From: Meandrina meandrites
Taxonomy: Eukaryota > Cnidaria > Anthozoa > Scleractinia > Meandrinidae
NCBI GenBank assembly: GCA_963693305.1
Contig: OY855903.1
Location: 51,235,150-51,299,149, forward strand
Direction: 5' to 3'
DNA length: 64,000 nt
Numbering within the stretch: position 1 is the stretch's first letter; the number at the start of each line of letters is the position of its first letter. Shown here one piece after another: positions 11,101-22,625 of the stretch. The notes beneath the pieces were generated by a model. It searched no databases, was not told where the DNA came from, and saw nothing but the letters and a program-made list of their open reading frames with translations. The translations under genes were made by a program, and so were the position numbers.

Positions 11101-11582
11101 TTTCGTTTTGCTTTAGTCAACAGAAAAATCGTGCCAATAGTTATTATCATTGTTTTCTACTTAAGAATGTTTTTAAAAGAAACTCGAGCTCCTTTTCGAA
11201 CATTCAATGTCATTCTCCACTCCTTTCCCTTTAGTGTTACTTCTGACTTCTTGTACGGTCGCTGATTAGATAATTTTAGGTGTGAATGAAAAAAGGAGGA
11301 AAGTAGGTCTTGAAAGAAAAGTAGCGCCTAGAAATATTAAAGAATGTTTACTGAAGACGAGTCATGAAGCCAACGCATTGCCAAATTTCAAGATGGAAGT
11401 AGCAAATGCTCATTAGTAGTATAGTGACGCTATCGTAACTAGATAGTGAAAAAACATACTGCTGGTTGTTGCTTAGGGGATATCATTCAGAGAATTAATC
11501 ATTTCATCAGCTTTTCCAAAATAGACTGGTACACGTCATCTTCATAATGACTCTTTAATTCAAAAAGGAGCATAGTACGAAA

Positions 11583-11641
11583 GGCCTGTTGGTCTAGTGG
11601 CATGATTCTCGCTTTGGGTGCGAGAGGTCCCGGGTTCGAAT
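11583..11641 (+). pseudogene. tRNA-Pro(TGG), 3' truncated
   Basis: GGCCTGT through CCGGG-TTCGA with loop TTTGGGT (TGG), then the sequence breaks into flank starting atgtccatttaa. Compared with 22,554, about 0.1 kb holding the 3' T stem and acceptor is deleted. No mature tRNA can form. Confidence 0.88.
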
Positions 11642-11850
11642 GTCCATTTAATTTTTATGCAAAAAGTCGCAATATCCTTTTAGACTACAATACTCATGTT
11701 CCATTTTGTTTTTTCTTTTCTTTTCTTAAAAAAACTAGTTCTTTCTACAACTGGCGTGAAAGGAAATAAGCAAGATAAATCTGTTTTGATAATCTAACAA
11801 AATAGTGTTAAAAAAATACTTGTTGAGCTGGTAAGGTTATAAAATCGACA

Positions 11851-11923
11851 CGGGGAATCCGGATATTTATCCTGATACTTCCCGCATGCTAAGCGAGTGC
11901 TCTGCTATTTGAGCTAATGCCTC
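11851..11923 (-). pseudogene. tRNA-Ala(AGC), degenerate
   Basis: 73 nt with loop TTAGCAT kept. The anticodon stem has a mismatch (CTCGC facing GCGGG), the 5' end is GAGGCAT, and the T arm contains ATAAATA. Counterpart of 22,194; related to 5,813 and 49,490. Confidence 0.78.
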
Positions 11924-12417
11924 AGACACGACTGTTGTCTATTGCAACATGTGAAAATAAACTTACGTGGAAAATGTCCATGCATGTAACTGGAATAAAT
12001 TTCAAGTACCTACTCTACGAAAGAGTTTTTTTTTCCTTAAAAAGAAAACAAGCTGATTTTAAGAAAGATCTGTCGCTAAGAACTACCTAGTTTCGTCTTT
12101 TTGTTCGCCTAGCCACGTGGAGAAATCCAACATGGCCTTTGTAGGCTCGATGTAACAGATTGGTTTTCGTTCCATTCCTGATAAAAATACACTTTCGGAG
12201 TTCAAAACTGAAAAGAAATTATGCATAAGAATACTAGTCTTTTGTGGTTGGGCCAGTTTCAATAGACCTCTATGGCGGAACCGCGGTGTCTCCAGATACG
12301 AATTATTTTAATAAAAAGAATGTAAATTTGTTTTAACAAAAAAAAAAGACTTAAACGATCCCCAAACTGTTATTCACTAACAAAACACTCTCATAGAAAA
12401 TATAGAAAAGTAAATTA

Positions 12418-12490
12418 TGGTCCGTGTGAGTCTCGAACTCACGACCTTGGCGTTATCAGCACCACGCTCTACCGACTGAGCTAACGGACC
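12418..12490 (-). tRNA. tRNA-Ile-GAT: tRNA-Ile(GAT)
   Basis: Intact 73-nt cloverleaf: acceptor GGTCCGT/ACGGACC, D stem GCTC/GAGC, anticodon arm TGGTG-CTGATAA-CGCCA, T arm GTGAG-TTCGAGA-CTCAC, discriminator A. Position 34 is G, so it would read AUC and AUU by wobble without needing inosine. Confidence 0.95.
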
Positions 12491-12656
12491 AGACGCTGAT
12501 ATGTAAATCGTGAGAATATTTATATCAGATGCGAACTCCAAGAAGGCTTTATTTTGTTCACAATCCTTCAGGGAGATAACGGGTGGTGAATCAAATACAT
12601 ATTAGCAGGCGTATGATCAGATTTTTTTAATTCGTAAAGTCAAAAAAAAAGCGTAG

Positions 12657-12727
12657 CGGGTAATAAGGTATTGATCCCGCTCCTACTTGTGCAAAGCAAG
12701 TGCTCTACTATCTGATCAATCTTCCTC
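12657..12727 (-). pseudogene. tRNA-Ala(TGC)-like relic
   Basis: Same relic as at 7,317; here the T region keeps GCGGG-ATCAATA, but its 3' partner strand and the acceptor are decayed. Faces the tRNA-Ile(GAT) about 170 bp to its left. Confidence 0.6.
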
Positions 12728-13250
12728 TTCATTGATGGCAAAGAGAGCAAACGACCTCAATCCTTTGTTTCAGCAAAAAGGCGCATGCTCTACACAGTGG
12801 CTGCACTGCAAAGTTTTTCCCCGTAAACTCGTACCTAGAGTCCTCGTTCCTTACTGCGCAAGCTTGACGGAGTGGAATTAAGCCCACTACAACACTTCTA
12901 TTTGCAAAATAATCGTAAAAAGCAGTACCTAGCATGCGTACCTGGCGGGATACGCGATCTTGTGATATTTTTAACAGTAAGACACTACCTCTCTGGAACC
13001 TCTTCATTAACCCGCTATAAACACTACCTCTTTTGGTATTCAGGGCTAGGGGCATTGTTATGACCTGTTTTCTATTGTTTTAAGAACCAATGAAGTAACT
13101 CGTTCCGAGAGGCAGTTGGGGACCAATTTTCAGTGGCCGCATGCTTTTGTCTTGGCCGCTAAGTCGCGAAGGGATTGGTGTGAAGTCGAGTAAGCTGGCG
13201 GGATTCGCGAGCGAGTGATATTTTAGCGGCGTGATATATGTTTCAACACT

Positions 13251-13323
13251 GGGGAATTAGCTCAAATGGTAGAGCGCCCGCTTCGCATGCGGGAGGTACC
13301 GGGATCGATACCCGGGTTCTCCA
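13251..13323 (+). tRNA. tRNA-Ala-CGC: tRNA-Ala(CGC)
   Basis: 73 nt: GGGGAAT/GTTCTCC (one T-G pair at 7-66), loop TTCGCAT (CGC) in CCCGC/GCGGG, T arm CCGGG-ATCGATA-CCCGG. The T-loop sequence ATCGAT is usual for eukaryotic tRNA-Ala. Confidence 0.94.
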
Positions 13324-13567
13324 ATGGTTTCTTTTTTTGTTACACACTGACTAATTGTCATTGTGATGATCAAACATTGCTTTGGAATTATCAAGCTGAA
13401 GTGTTTGAAGGAAAAAACGAAAGAAAAAAATTGTTTTTTTTTTTACAGTGTTGTCTTGTTGTGAAAAGACTAGTATCAGTTGTGTCGGGATTTAGCGGTG
13501 TTGTGTGTGGATTTTTGGTGTTAAATTAAGCGATCTATTTCCTCCCAAACGCTAGAAGTGTATACAC

Positions 13568-13640
13568 GGGGAATTAGCTCAAATGGTAGAGCGCCCGCTT
13601 CGCATGCGGGATGTACCGGGATCGATACCCGGATTCTCCA
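13568..13640 (+). tRNA. tRNA-Ala-CGC: tRNA-Ala(CGC)
   Basis: Second Ala(CGC) about 245 bp after the first, same strand. All stems pair; the variable loop is ATGTA in place of AGGTA. Confidence 0.94.
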
Positions 13641-14189
13641 AATTTAGAGTTTTGTTCTCAAACCACTACATATCCGCCGGTACAAGCCAGGGATGCTGTT
13701 GATCTCATAAAATATCTTTATCGTCGACACTCCGAAAAAAACCGCCCTTTGCCATTAAATAATTATTTTTCATTATTTTGGCCTTTTCCCGCTTTTCCCT
13801 GCTTTTTAGAACCCGTCAAGCGACGTTATCGTCTTTGCAGGGCATTGAAAAACGAAAAAAATGTCTAAACATTATTATTTTATGAATGATTATATAAAAA
13901 TATATATTTACCAGAATGAAAGCGGATGGTTAGAAGGTCTCGACATGGCGGTTTATTTCTCTTAAGAAATGGAAACTCGTGTTGATGAAAATTAACAAGG
14001 GGCTTTCGTAATGTTCATTGTCGCCATGCTAAAATTTTATCGAAAATAAACTGACAAATGACGTGATGGGATGGGTATAGGATGTGTAATTGTACCTTGT
14101 ATGCATCGTAAAATTGTGCTTCTTGTCGCGCTGTTTGTGCTTGTTGTAGGGCTCTGATTACTCGCTGCATATTAAAAAGAGGAGAATAA

Positions 14190-14262
14190 TGGAGTATCCG
14201 GGTGTCGATCCCGGTACCTCCCGCATGCTAAGCGGGCGCTCTACCATTTGAGCTAATTCCCC
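14190..14262 (-). tRNA. tRNA-Ala-AGC: tRNA-Ala(AGC)
   Basis: 73 nt, loop TTAGCAT (AGC), all arms present. One acceptor mismatch, A-A at 5-68, from ATACTCC in place of ATTCTCC; the 20,788 copy shares it. Confidence 0.9.
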
Positions 14263-14395
14263 AGCTCATGATTTGTAAGTTCTAATCAAACATTACCTTA
14301 AGGGGCCTAACGCACCTGCCTTTTCCCTTTTTAAAATTATATACTATCAATTGCCGCCAAAAATTGTAACAGTGGCACGAAAAACGCGTTCATAC

Positions 14396-14396
<1 letters not shown>

Positions 14397-14446
<50 letters not shown>

Positions 14447-14448
14447 TA
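14397..14448. repeat. (CTTT)n microsatellite
   Basis: About 13 tandem CTTT units. The paralogous sites near 9,170, 39,095 and 52,847 have only about four, so it expanded in this copy. Confidence 0.95.
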
Positions 14449-14479
14449 GCTATTCTAAGTCGGTTTTTGGTCGACGTTC

Positions 14480-15400
14480 AACGTTTTGCAATGGAAAATC
14501 TTCGCTGTGTGCCAGCAAGGAAGGAAAAGGACGACGTCACTACCTTAACCTGATTCATATGCTTCATCAGGTAAAACTTTGCGTGTCAAATATTATAATT
14601 TCTTGTGGAATCATCGAGTGAAATTCGAACAATGATGACCTATCTTAGATCTCCAGAAATGGTTGAAATGTAGGTCGAGTTTCCGTTTATAAATACGATT
14701 ATAACTCTTTCATTTGAACTGTAATACATTTATATTGACTTTTTCTTTATTTCTGATGGTTTTAGATACATCTGTGAGGCAAGTTGATGAAACGCTTCGT
14801 CCTGACGAGTACCTCAAAATGGCGGCAAACATGAAGATCGTCGAAATTTGGCAAGTTTGCGCAGCTATAAATATTTCAATCAGGCGAGACCACAAGCTTT
14901 CTTTCTGTAGTGACATTGTCTTATGTATCAACTTTTCGGCTGCGTTGGTTTGATTCAAATAGACCGTCTCACTTTTTCAAAAATAAAGTTTGAATCTGAT
15001 CCGTTTTCGCGTGTTTCATCAAGGTGTGTGATAGGAGTGTCATTAATATCTTGCTGCTGGCTTGATTCGAACTCAATGTTCATGAAGATCGGTGTGAGAA
15101 ATGTGGTGTTTTTTTGGTACAGAAGGTATTCGTTTTTGTTTAATTCATCTTGAAAGTTGTGGTAAATTTAATCCCTGACATTGGTCGTTACGGGCGCTCG
15201 TTGGGGTGAACCGAAAATCCTTAAAACTCGAAAAAAAAAATGATCTGGTCAAGCGCATTGTGGTTTTAATATAAGTACATGAAAGTCTTGCAACACACAA
15301 GAAATAAGCGAAATCTATTTTTACAGCCAGATCGACCAGACCGAAATTACAGAGACCGTCTCTTAAGAGCCGGTCTTAAATTTCAGTCTGACAAGAAAAC
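14480..15400. repeat. Single arm of the 2.4-4.4-kb inverted repeat
   Basis: Matches one arm of the repeat at 2,395-4,440 without its inverted partner, and includes the same exon-like stretch after gatggttttag near 14,766. No recognised gene; the protein-like frames are unassigned. Confidence 0.75.
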
Positions 15401-16030
15401 AAGAAAACGCCCAAAGATTCTTAATAAGTGAATCTATTAACTATGTTTATTTCTTTGCTTGACATCTCTCGCACTGAACCGCAGAGCCAGACATTAACGT
15501 GTATAGCATTTGCAGGTACAGCCAGTTCCACAACTTCCGTTTATTGGGGAGATCCCTTACATCGTTCCCCGTATTTTTCCCCTTTTCCTTCCTTGGGTCG
15601 TAAACTTTTGTTTCTAATTCCGCTAACCAATGCATAACTTAACTTGACGATGAAATTTTAAAAATGTCTACAAATGTGAAACGTAGTGAAGCAATGGGTG
15701 ATGAGATAATTACAGCTATGTCAAAAGCATGCGTTGCGAGCATTTTCTTATTTGAATTGTTAAAAAAAAACCTAGAAAGCATTTGCTGTCCTTGCAATTA
15801 TTACAAATAAACGCGGGCTCCTGGCAAGCATGGGTTCTATGGCTGCCTTGACGTCATATGAAAACGTTCGATAACTCACCGCGATCTTGGTCACCGCGAT
15901 TTTCGTTACCGCGACCTTGCTTACCGCAATGGTGTTCACCATGATGTTCGTCAAATTTTCTTATTTTTTTGTAATGTCTTAAAAGTTGCATTAAAAATTG
16001 GAAAAAAATATACTAAACAAAGGAAAAGCG

Positions 16031-16103
16031 TGTTTCCGGCCGGACACGAACCGGCGACCTTCCGCGTGTGAGGCGGACGTGATAACCACTACACTACGGA
16101 AAC
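16031..16103 (-). tRNA. tRNA-Val-CAC: tRNA-Val(CAC)
   Basis: 73-nt intact cloverleaf, loop CTCACAC. The T loop is TTCGTGT where other copies have TTCGAGT; stems are unaffected. Confidence 0.94.
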
Positions 16104-16522
16104 GACGGTGAATGGTAACGGTTCAGATTAGGAGGCCTTGTTGTATTCTAGAAATGTACCTTTCTTTGTAAGTCTATTCTTCCCCATTTTGGCAATAATT
16201 TATTTCTATAATTCTTATTCAGACATTTTTGTCAGATTCATGAAAATTTAGACGCGATCAGGCTGGCAGAGAGATAATAAGATATATTAAAATAGTCGTA
16301 ATTAGCTTTCTTAACAAGAAACCCTGTGGGTTCAAAGATTCGCCTTGGAAAGTGAGTGCTTTATGATAAAAATTTCACTGCTTTTTTGGTAGAAAAGTCA
16401 TTGTGTTATCCTATATTGCGACAGTCAAAGTCAATTGTGTAGTTTTACTCATTTGAAACTAAGAAATGCAATTTTTTTAAGGTACGTAAGGTTCAAAATA
16501 TATACAAAAGAGATTCATTAAA

Positions 16523-16596
16523 AGGCACCGATGGGATTTGAACCCATGACCTCCTGTTTACTAGACAGGCGCTCTAACCAACTGAGCTACGGCGCC
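16523..16596 (-). tRNA. tRNA-Thr-AGT: tRNA-Thr(AGT)
   Basis: 74-nt intact cloverleaf, anticodon arm CCTGT-CTAGTAA-ACAGG fully paired, discriminator T. Consensus form of the Thr gene in this array. Confidence 0.95.
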
Positions 16597-17708
16597 ATAT
16601 GTATATGTTATTAGCAACGTGATTAAAGTTCACTCAAACTGAAGATTAGTTCTTTGAAGTACTTTATGTCAAGTGTTTGGCACACTTCTCAGCAATAAGC
16701 GAGGCTTCATTAATTCGAATTAAGGTCTCCGAGGACTTATTCATGGGTGTCAAAGGCTCTGATTCATTGATCGGTCCAGTCCAAGCAAACGATGAGCCAG
16801 TAAAGTGGCTGTTCCTTTCTTATGGCCTCGCCACACCAATTGAGTCTGGCTGACCAATCCACCCACCTACAATCGCATCCAGAAAAGCCTTTGTTAGCCA
16901 GGGTACAGAAACATTTTCATAAAGTTAAAAGTAAATAAGGCCGATACAGACGAGTAATTATGGTCTTATCATTTTTTTGCTCCTACCAAATAACGAAGTG
17001 GAGAAATTACATTGGTCCTCAATATCTAAATTTTGTTGATCGCAATTAACATAAATTAATACCTTGCCGTTTGAAAGAGTGCGTCGACAACTTGTGACAT
17101 TCTTCGTCTTTTATTTGCACTTACTTAATTTTTACTTCGTTTTTTGGAAATGTTGCACCATAGCATTGGTTCTCTGTCACTATTTTTCCCTGTAGCGGTT
17201 TGTAGGGGTAACGTGCCCAGCTGTGGTGCATATAAGCTTTGGATGTAACTTTATCCGTGTTTGCTGTATCCTATAGACTTGCTACAAGTCGACCTCACGA
17301 GTTTAAATAGTGCTTTTGGCCATAATCAAGGCGAAGGACTTTATTGAAAGTCTATGTATCCTACTGATGTGTCAAATAAATGCATATCGTGGGCCTGGCT
17401 GTCCAACACGGCCATGCATCACAATCTTGACGTGTGTACGTGTTTGATTGTGTCGTGAAGGCAAAATTGGGTCCATCCTATCGCGACCTTTTGAACTGAT
17501 AAGGAAAAATAAATAAATGTTAGTACTATCTATTCACAGGCATATAAAGCCTGTCAATCAAGACGTTACAAATTACAACGAAAACGACATTTTGCGTTAA
17601 CAAAACATCAATAGCAGTAACTAATCCGCGTCTCAAAAAAGCAAATCCACCATATGCAAAACGTCGAAATCCACCCGACATCATCTCCTAGTCCAAAAAT
17701 GTTTTTTT

Positions 17709-17780
17709 GGGCCTGTCCGGGAGTCGAACCCGGGACCTCTCGCACCCTAAGCGAGAATCATGCCACTAGGCCAACAGGCC
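17709..17780 (-). tRNA. tRNA-Pro-AGG: tRNA-Pro(AGG)
   Basis: 72-nt intact cloverleaf, loop TTAGGGT. It is the junction between the inverted Thr-Val block and a Pro/Asn/Ile/Ala block. Confidence 0.95.
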
Positions 17781-18003
17781 AAGCTTGAAGAAATCTTTTT
17801 TGATAAAGGCGTTAATTTGCTACTCCTCTGATTCGCTGATAGTGTGACACCTGTTCTGTGTCGTGCTATCCAGAGCTGACTGCCTCTTCCGTCATACAGT
17901 TCTAACAGAAAATAAATTTCCTAGCCGAGTTTCATCAACATAGTGAAATGTGATGAACTCTCAACCCCTTATCACATAAAAAAATGCTCAAAGTTTCAAA
18001 CAA

Positions 18004-18077
<74 letters not shown>
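18004..18077 (+). tRNA. tRNA-Asn-GTT: tRNA-Asn(GTT)
   Basis: 74-nt intact cloverleaf identical in its body to the 6,496 copy, 223 bp from the divergent tRNA-Pro(AGG). Confidence 0.96.
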
Positions 18078-18616
18078 TTGCGTTTTGCTTTAGTCAATAG
18101 AAAAATCATTCCAATAGTTACTATCATGTTGTTCTACTTAAAAATATATTTACGAAAAACTCGAGCTCCTTTTCGAACATTCATTGCCATTCTCCACTCC
18201 TTTCCTTTTTGTGTTACTTCTGAGTTCTTTTACGGTCGCTGTTTAGATTATTTTAGGTGTGAATTAAAAAAGGAGGAAAGCAAGTCTTGAAAGAAAAGTA
18301 GCGCCTAGTAATATTAAACAATGTTTTCTGAAGACGAGTCATGAGGCCAACGCATTGCCAAATTTCAAGATGGAAGTTGCAAATACTCATTAGTAGTATA
18401 ATGAAAAGTGATAGGAGTCTTCGTGGCGCTATCGTAACTAGATATTGAAAAAACATACTGTTTTTGCTTAGGGGATATCATTCAGAGAATTAATCGTTTG
18501 ATTAACTTTGTTTAAACAACAACAACAACAACAAAAAAGACTTAAACGATCCCCAAACTCTTATTCACTAACAAAACGCTCTCATAGAAAATATAGAAAA
18601 GTAAAATTTCGAATAG

Positions 18617-18689
18617 TGGTCCGTGCGAGGCTTGAACTCACGACCTTGGCGTTATCATCACCACGCTCTGCTGAGTGAGCTAACTGGCC
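18617..18689 (-). pseudogene. tRNA-Ile(GAT), degraded
   Basis: Anticodon GAT is kept, but the loop is ATGATAA (A at 32), the 5' acceptor is GGCCAGT against ACGGACC (two mismatches), and the D loop is altered. The GGCCAGT end resembles that of tRNA-Pro at 10,713, perhaps coincidentally. Likely inactive. Confidence 0.75.
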
Positions 18690-18856
18690 AGACGCTGATA
18701 AGTAAGTTGTGAGAATATTTATATCAGATGCGAACTCCAAGAAGGCTTTGTATTTTGTTTACAATCCTTCAGGGAGATAGCGCGTGGTTAATCAAATACA
18801 TATTAGCAGGCGTATGTTCAGATGTTTAAATTCGTAAAGTCAAAAAAATAGCGTGG

Positions 18857-18927
18857 CGGGTAATAAGGTATTGATCCCGGTCCTACTTGTGCAAAGCAAG
18901 TTCTCTACTATCTGATCAATCTTCCTC
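18857..18927 (-). pseudogene. tRNA-Ala(TGC)-like relic
   Basis: Same relic family as at 12,657. Downstream sequence here lacks a short stretch found in the other copies (near 18,940 and 18,998). Confidence 0.58.
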
Positions 18928-19219
18928 TTCATTGATGGCAAAAAGGCGCATGCTCTACACAGTGGCTGCACTGCAAAGTTTTTTCCCGTAAACTCGTACC
19001 TTACTGCGCAAGCTTGACCGAACAAGCAACTCTCGAAAGTTCCGTTTTGATTGGTTTTAAACAGTAGTATTACAAACACTCGCCATCAAACCGCAAGTGT
19101 TGACACGTTCGTATTTCCTTGGGGTGACGTATTCGTCGCCCACAAGGCAGAGTATTCCCTTGGCAGTTTACGAGAACTGACTGATCAATCCACGGAGTGA
19201 AATTAAGCCCACTACAGTA

Positions 19220-19662
19220 CAGTAATAGCCCGCGTATAAGAACCTGAATTTTTCAATTTAGCCTAAATAGGTTCTTATATAAATGGTACTTAAAGCAAAT
19301 TTAGGCTACCAAGGTTCTTAGAATAGGTTCTTATATTTTCATATGAATTTCATCTGAATATACTAGAGTAGTAGAGTACAGTACTTGCAAATACTTGGGG
19401 AATTATTTAAATGGCAAACACAATAGACATACAACATGGTACTAAAAAGCTTGAAAGAAAAAAACGCTTTGTCAAGTTACTTTTAAATAGATGATGATTT
19501 TAATTCAGCAGTTTCTACCTGTACACTTTTACAGCAACCCACTGATAAGAACCTAACTTAAAATTTTAGCCTAAATAGGTTCTTATGTGGAGGGGGTTTA
19601 AAATGAAAATTTTAGCCTAACAGGTTCTTAAAACCCAGGTTCTTATACGCGGGCTATTACTG
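19220..19662. mobile_element. MITE with TA target duplication, copy 2
   Basis: 443-bp copy of the 7,730 element with CAGTAATAGCCCGCG termini. Left TA is intact; the right flank reads TT. It carries an extra internal repeat, AAAACCCAGGTTCTTA, near the right end that copy 1 lacks. Confidence 0.85.
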
Positions 19663-19854
19663 TTCTTCTATTTGCAAAATAATCGTACTACCCAGCATGC
19701 GTACCTGGCGGAATACGCAATCGTGTGATATTTTTAGCGGCCGGATGCTTTTTTCTTGGCCGCTAAGTCGCGAGGGGATTCGTGTGAAGTCGATTAAGCT
19801 AGCGGGATTCGCGAGCGAGTGATATTTTAGCGGCGTGGTATAATCTTGAACACG

Positions 19855-19927
19855 GGGGAATTAGCTCAAATGGTAGAGCGCCCGCTTTGCATGCGGGAGG
19901 TACTGGGATCGATACCCGGATTCTCCA
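19855..19927 (+). tRNA. tRNA-Ala-TGC: tRNA-Ala(TGC)
   Basis: 73 nt, loop TTTGCAT (TGC), acceptor GGGGAAT/ATTCTCC intact. One T-stem pair is U-G (CTGGG/CCCGG). The best-preserved Ala(TGC) in the window. Confidence 0.93.
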
Positions 19928-20167
19928 ATTGTTTCTTTTTTTGTTACACACTGACTAATTGTCATTATGATGATCAAACATTGCTTTGGAATTATCAAGC
20001 TGAAGTGTTTGAAGGAAAAAATCAAAGAATTGTTTTTGTTTTTTTTTACAGTGTTGTCATGTTATGAAAAGACTATCAGTTGTGTCGGGATTTAGCGGTG
20101 TTGTGTGGGGATTTTTGGTGTTAAATTAAGCCATCTATTTCCTCCCAAACGCTACAAGTGTATACAC

Positions 20168-20240
20168 GGGGAATTAGCTCAAATGGTAGAGCGCCCGATT
20201 CGCATGCGGGATGTACCTGGATCAATACCCGGATTCTCCA
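20168..20240 (+). tRNA. tRNA-Ala-CGC: tRNA-Ala(CGC), mutated
   Basis: Loop TTCGCAT (CGC). Pair 31-39 is A-G (CCCGA facing GCGGG), the T stem has a U-G pair and the T loop is ATCAATA. Likely weakened or inactive. Confidence 0.8.
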
Positions 20241-20787
20241 AATTTAGAGTTTTGTTCTCAAACCAGTACATATCCGCCGGTTCAAGCCAGGGATGCTGTT
20301 GATCTCATAAAATATCTTTATCGCCGGCACTCCAAAAAAACCGCTCCTTGCCATTAAATAATTATTTTTCATTATTTTGGCCTTTTCCCGCTTTTCCCTG
20401 CTTTTTAGAACCCGTCAAGCGACGTTATCGTCTTTGCAGGGCATTGAAAAACGAAAAAATGTCTAAACATTATTATTTTATGAATGATAATATAAAAATA
20501 TATATTTACCAGAATGAAAGCGGATGGTTAGAAGTTCTCGACATGGCGGTTTATTTCTCTTAAGAAATGGAAACTCGTGTTGATGAAAATTAACAAGGGG
20601 CTTTCGTAATGTTCATTGTCGCCATGCTAAAATTTTATCGAAAATAAACTGACAAATGACGTGATGGGATGTGTATAGGATATGTAATTGTACCTTGTAT
20701 GCATCGTAAAATTGTGCTTCTTGTCGCGTTGTTTGTGCTTGTTGTACGGCTCTAATTACTCGCTGCATATTAAAAGGAGGAGAATAA

Positions 20788-20860
20788 TGGAGTATCCGGG
20801 TGTCGATCCCGGTACCTCCCGCATGCTAAGCGGGCGCTCTACCATTTGAGCTAATTCCCC
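20788..20860 (-). tRNA. tRNA-Ala-AGC: tRNA-Ala(AGC) at an inversion junction
   Basis: 73 nt, loop TTAGCAT, with the same A-A acceptor mismatch as 14,190. Its 3' flank matches 14,190 while its 5' flank matches the Ala(CGC) gene at 13,251, so the inversion break lies within the tRNA gene. Confidence 0.9.
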
Positions 20861-21383
20861 AGTGTTGAAGCACACATCACGCCGCTAAAATATCACTCGC
20901 TCGCGAATCCCGCCAGCTTACTCGACTTCACACCAATCCCCTCGCGACTTAGCGGCCAAGACAAAAGCATGCGGCCACTAAAAATTGGTCCCCCACTGCC
21001 TCTCGGAACGAGTTACTTCATTGGTTCTTAAAACAATAGAAAACAGGTCATAACAATGCCCCTAGCCCTGAATACCAAAAGAGGTAGTGTTTATAGCGGG
21101 TTAATGAAGAGGTTCCAGAGAGGTAGTGTCTTACTGTTAAAAATATCACAAGATCGCGTATCCCGCCAGGTACGCATGCTAGGTACTGCTTTTTACGATT
21201 ATTTTGCAAATAGAAGTGCTGTAGTGGGCTTAATTCCACTCCGTCAAGCTTGCGCAGTAAGGAACGAGGACTCTAGGTACGAGTTTACGGGGAAAAACTT
21301 TGCAGTGCAGCCACTGTGTAGAGCATGCGCCTTTTTGCTGAAACAAAGGATTGAGGTCGTTTGCTCTCTTTGCCATCAATGAA

Positions 21384-21454
21384 GAGGAAGATTGATCAGA
21401 TAGTAGAGCACTTGCTTTGCACAAGTAGGAGCGGGATCAATACCTTATTACCCG
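21384..21454 (+). pseudogene. tRNA-Ala(TGC)-like relic
   Basis: GAGGAAG, GTAGAGC, CTTTGCA and GCGGG-ATCAATA align in order with tRNA-Ala. The acceptor 3' strand is ATTACCC. Inverted counterpart of 12,657. Confidence 0.6.
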
Positions 21455-21619
21455 CTACGCTTTTTTTTGACTTTACGAATTAAAAAAATCTCATCATACG
21501 CCTGCTAATATGTATTTGATTCACCACCCGTTATCTCCCTGAAGGATTGTGAACAAAATAAAGCCTTCTTGGAGTTCGCATCTGATATAAATATTCTCAC
21601 GATTTACATATCAGCGTCT

Positions 21620-21692
21620 GGTCCGTTAGCTCAGTCGGTAGAGCGTGGTGCTGATAACGCCAAGGTCGTGAGTTCGAGACTCACACGGACCA
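21620..21692 (+). tRNA. tRNA-Ile-GAT: tRNA-Ile(GAT)
   Basis: 73-nt intact cloverleaf, same as 12,418: GGTCCGT/ACGGACC, loop CTGATAA, T arm GTGAG-TTCGAGA-CTCAC. Confidence 0.95.
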
Positions 21693-22193
21693 CAATTCGT
21701 TAATTTACTTTTCTATATTTTCTATGAGAGCGTTTTGTTAGTGAATAACAGTTTGGGGATCGTTTAAGTCTTTTTTTTTTGTTAAAACAAATTTACATTC
21801 TTTTTATTAAAATAATTCGTATCTGGAGACTCCGCGGTTCCGCCATAGAGGTCTATTGAAACTGGCCCAACCACAAAAGACTAGTATTCTTATGCATAAT
21901 TTCTTTTCAGTTTTGAACTCCGAATGTGTATTTTTATCAGGAATGGAACGAAAACCAATCTGTTACATCGAGCCAACAAAGGCCATGTTGGATTTCTCCA
22001 CGTGGCTAGGCGAACAAAAAGACGAAACTAGGTAGCTCTTAGCGACAGATCTTTCTTAAAATCAGCTTGTTTTCTTTTTAAGGAAAAAACACTCTTTCTT
22101 AGAGTAGGTACTTGAAATTTATTCCAGTTACATGCATGGACATTTTCCACGTAAGTTTATTTTCACAAGTTGCAATAGACAACAGTCGTGTCT

Positions 22194-22266
22194 GAGGCAT
22201 TAGCTCAAATAGCAGAGCACTCGCTTAGCATGCGGGAAGTATCAGGATAAATATCCGGATTCCCCG
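22194..22266 (+). pseudogene. tRNA-Ala(AGC), degenerate
   Basis: Counterpart of 11,851: 5' GAGGCAT, anticodon arm CTCGC-TTAGCAT-GCGGG with one mismatch, decayed T arm, discriminator G. Confidence 0.78.
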
Positions 22267-22553
22267 TGTCGATTTTATAACCTTACCAGCTCAACAAGTA
22301 TTATTTTAACACTATTTTGTTAGATTATCTTGCTTATTTCCTTTCATGCCAGTTGTAGAAAGAACTAGTTTTTTTAAGAAAAGAAAAGAAAAAACAAAAT
22401 GGAACATGAGTATTGTAGTCTAAAAGGATATTGCGACTTTTTGCATAAAAATTAAATGGACATTTTTTACAAAAATACATTACTCCTTCATCTCTTGAAA
22501 GAGCAATATGGCGGCATAACTTTGTGGAAATCAATTGAAAAAAGTATTTAACA

Positions 22554-22625
22554 GGGCCTGTCCGGGAGTCGAACCCGGGACCTCTCGCACCCAAAGCGAG
22601 AATCATGCCACTAGACCAACAGGCA
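22554..22625 (-). tRNA. tRNA-Pro-TGG: tRNA-Pro(TGG)
   Basis: 72 nt, loop TTTGGGT (TGG), T arm intact. Position 1 is T (TGCCTGT), losing pair 1-72. The most complete Pro(TGG) in the window. Confidence 0.88.

Larger units (their letters stand above)
2191..11641 (+). repeat. Large duplicated block, copy A
   Basis: This block recurs at 45,900-59,977 in the same orientation. The offset is constant at 43,677 bp from about 2.9 to 9.59 kb; the gypsy element then adds about 4.65 kb. It holds 13 or more tRNA-derived loci, an inverted repeat, a MITE and a GPCR-like pseudogene. Sampled stretches differ by only occasional substitutions, implying recent duplication or conversion. Bases 2,191-2,390 hold no gene. 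Confidence 0.9.
10680..13325. repeat. Inverted-repeat arm 1 (pairs with 20.8-23.5 kb)
   Basis: Reverse complement of about 20,786-23,494. Matching loci, arm 1 to arm 2: Pro 10,713/23,423; Asn 11,027/23,107; Pro(TGG) 11,583/22,554; Ala 11,851/22,194; Ile 12,418/21,620; Ala relic 12,657/21,384. The right edge of the pairing falls inside tRNA-Ala genes at 13,251 and 20,788. Sequence between tRNAs holds no recognised protein gene. Confidence 0.85.
15590..17708 (-). repeat. Thr-Val tRNA block, copy 2 (inverted)
   Basis: Reverse complement of the block at 43,770-45,895. It joins directly to tRNA-Pro(AGG) at 17,709 through the flank type also found at 23,494, 43,769 and 59,977. Apart from its two tRNAs no gene is recognised. 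Confidence 0.9.
17781..20300. repeat. Pro/Asn/Ile/Ala block, inverted copy at 41.3-43.7 kb
   Basis: Order: Asn(+) 18,004, Ile(-) 18,617, Ala relic(-) 18,857, MITE 19,220, Ala(TGC)(+) 19,855, Ala(CGC)(+) 20,168. The reverse-complement copy at 41,315-43,769 lacks the Ala(TGC). Stretches between tRNAs show no protein gene. Confidence 0.8.
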